Source: Candidatus Aquidulcis sp. (GTDB lineage Bacteria; Chloroflexota; Anaerolineae; Anaerolineales; E44-bin32). From it: a stretch of DNA of 5,825 nucleotides. The translations under genes and the position numbers were made by a program. The stretch is from assembly GCA_020723365.1 (NCBI GenBank), contig DYJB01000150.1:725-6549 (forward strand), given 5' to 3'. This document shows positions 5,010 to 5,825 of this stretch, one piece after another (position 1 is the first letter of the stretch; each line of letters begins with the position of its first letter). Below the pieces are notes generated by a model, which was not told where the DNA came from, made no database searches, and was given only the letters and a program-made list of their open reading frames with translations.

Positions 5010-5825
5010 CTACTTGAGTGTCAGCTTGCCCCGGAAGCGGGCGTAGGTGGCGTAGTCGATCTCGATCCGTCGGGCGATGTAGTCCTGAGTCTTGTTCGCC
5101 AGACCCTGACTCTCCGGCAATCGCTCGTTGACGCGCAGGCTGAAGGCATCCGATCCGGCGCCCGAACCGTACGACACGAGCAGGATGCGGTCGCCGGCTT
5201 CGGCGACATCGAGCACGGCCGTCAGGCCCACCAACGCCGATCCGGCGTATACGTTCCCGATCACCGGCACGAGCAGGCCGGCCTGGATTTGCTCGGGCTT
5301 GAAGCCCAGCTGCTTCCCGACGCGCTGCGGGAACTTGGTGTTCGGCTGGTGGAAGACGACGTAGCGGTAGTCGGCCGGTTTCGAGCCAAGCTCGGCCATG
5401 ATGGCCTCGGCCGCCTCCAGGATGTGCTTGAAGTAGGATGGCTCGCCGGTGAAGCGCTCGCCGTGTTCCGGGTACTTCTCGTCGGCGCGACGCCAGAAGT
5501 CGGGCGTGTCGGTGCTGTATGAGTACGAGCCCTCGAAGGTTGCCGCGCCTTCGTCGGCCGGGCCCAGCAGGTAGGCGGCCCCGCCGGCAGCGGCCGTGTA
5601 CTCGAGCGCATCGCCCGGTCGCCCCTGGGCGATGTCCATCCCGATTGCCAGCGCGTAGTGGGCCATCCCCGACCCGACAAAGCCGATGGCCGCCTGCAGC
5701 GCCTCGGTCCCGGCCTTGCAGGCGAACTCCCAATCGGCTGCCTGGGTGTGCGGGGTGGCGCCGATGGCCTCGGCCACGATGGTCGACGTCGGCTTGACGG
5801 CATACGGATGGGACTCGGATCCCAC
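5010..5825 (-). CDS. Hydroxymethylglutaryl-CoA synthase, archaeal type, N-terminus outside window
   Basis: The last 271 residues are present. The enzyme condenses acetyl-CoA with acetoacetyl-CoA to HMG-CoA, the committed carbon-building step of the mevalonate pathway. Residue numbers here count from the first codon in the window. The acyl-enzyme Cys is at 36 (WEFACKAGT), the catalytic His at 159 (VFHQPNTKFP), and the Asn/Ser motifs are GNVYAGS (190-196) and SYGSGAGSDAF (218-228). VGSESHPYAVKPT at the window edge, FTGEPSYFKHILEAAE and the overall layout match the archaeal rather than the staphylococcal/eukaryotic family. The first codon in the window is GTG, but it falls inside a conserved internal segment, so it is not a start. 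About 75-80 residues, including the catalytic Glu, lie upstream. It is the first gene of the visible unit, followed 42 bp later by the Cys-lacking thiolase. A promoter, if nearby, is outside the window. Confidence 0.95.
   Translation of the reverse strand: MGSESHPYAVKPTSTIVAEAIGATPHTQAADWEFACKAGTEALQAAIGFVGSGMAHYALAIGMDIAQGRPGDALEYTAAAGGAAYLLGPADEGAATFEGSYSYSTDTPDFWRRADEKYPEHGERFTGEPSYFKHILEAAEAIMAELGSKPADYRYVVFHQPNTKFPQRVGKQLGFKPEQIQAGLLVPVIGNVYAGSALVGLTAVLDVAEAGDRILLVSYGSGAGSDAFSLRVNERLPESQGLANKTQDYIARRIEIDYATYARFRGKLTLK

Noticed and set aside
3690..5522. 610-codon open frame on the plus strand antisense to both the Cys-lacking thiolase and HMG-CoA synthase
   Set aside because: Its product is Arg/Gly/His-rich without a recognisable domain and lies opposite two genes with clear families and motifs. 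Long antisense frames are expected in high-GC DNA.
4210..5733. 507-codon minus-strand frame overlapping HMG-CoA synthase and the Cys-lacking thiolase
   Set aside because: It is the off-frame reading of the two real genes, Arg/Gly/Ala-rich and without family motifs. It crosses the true stop and start between them.

Overview
The window is a GC-rich bacterial segment in which all five supportable genes read on the minus strand. I describe them in transcription order, from high to low coordinate. The organism looks like a Chloroflexota bacterium of the Anaerolineae kind. This is inferred from the high GC content, from the Thr/Pro/Ala-rich LysM lipoprotein, and from an archaeal-type HMG-CoA synthase, thiolase and DUF35 cluster in a bacterial setting. 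No rRNA or other marker confirms it.

Positions 5825-3317 hold a three-gene unit. It begins with an archaeal-type HMG-CoA synthase whose N-terminus lies outside the window. A thiolase-fold protein follows 42 bp later (4967-3798), and then a small Zn-ribbon/OB-fold DUF35 protein (3718-3317). In methanogens these three families form one complex that condenses acetyl-CoA to acetoacetyl-CoA and passes it to HMG-CoA synthase, the entry to the mevalonate (isoprenoid) pathway. A strong 11-bp hairpin follows the DUF35 gene and looks like a terminator. Behind it is a second thiolase (3196-2036).

The most notable feature is the pair of thiolases. The one between HMG-CoA synthase and DUF35 has lost the nucleophilic Cys (Gly88) and the His of the GHP motif (Glu337). 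The one behind the hairpin keeps the full Cys84/His284/His334 set. The cluster therefore pairs an apparently dead thiolase with a live paralogue. The first may be a structural subunit, or an enzyme with different chemistry comparable in principle to the Cys-lacking steroid aldolases that also partner with DUF35 proteins.

Downstream are a stand-alone 5'-3' exonuclease of the FEN/polymerase-I N-domain family (1872-994), a 427-bp gap without a gene, and the first 188 residues of a LysM lipoprotein (566-1). The lipoprotein gene has a recognisable sigma70-type promoter and a strong Shine-Dalgarno sequence. No tRNA, rRNA, mobile element or CRISPR array is visible.
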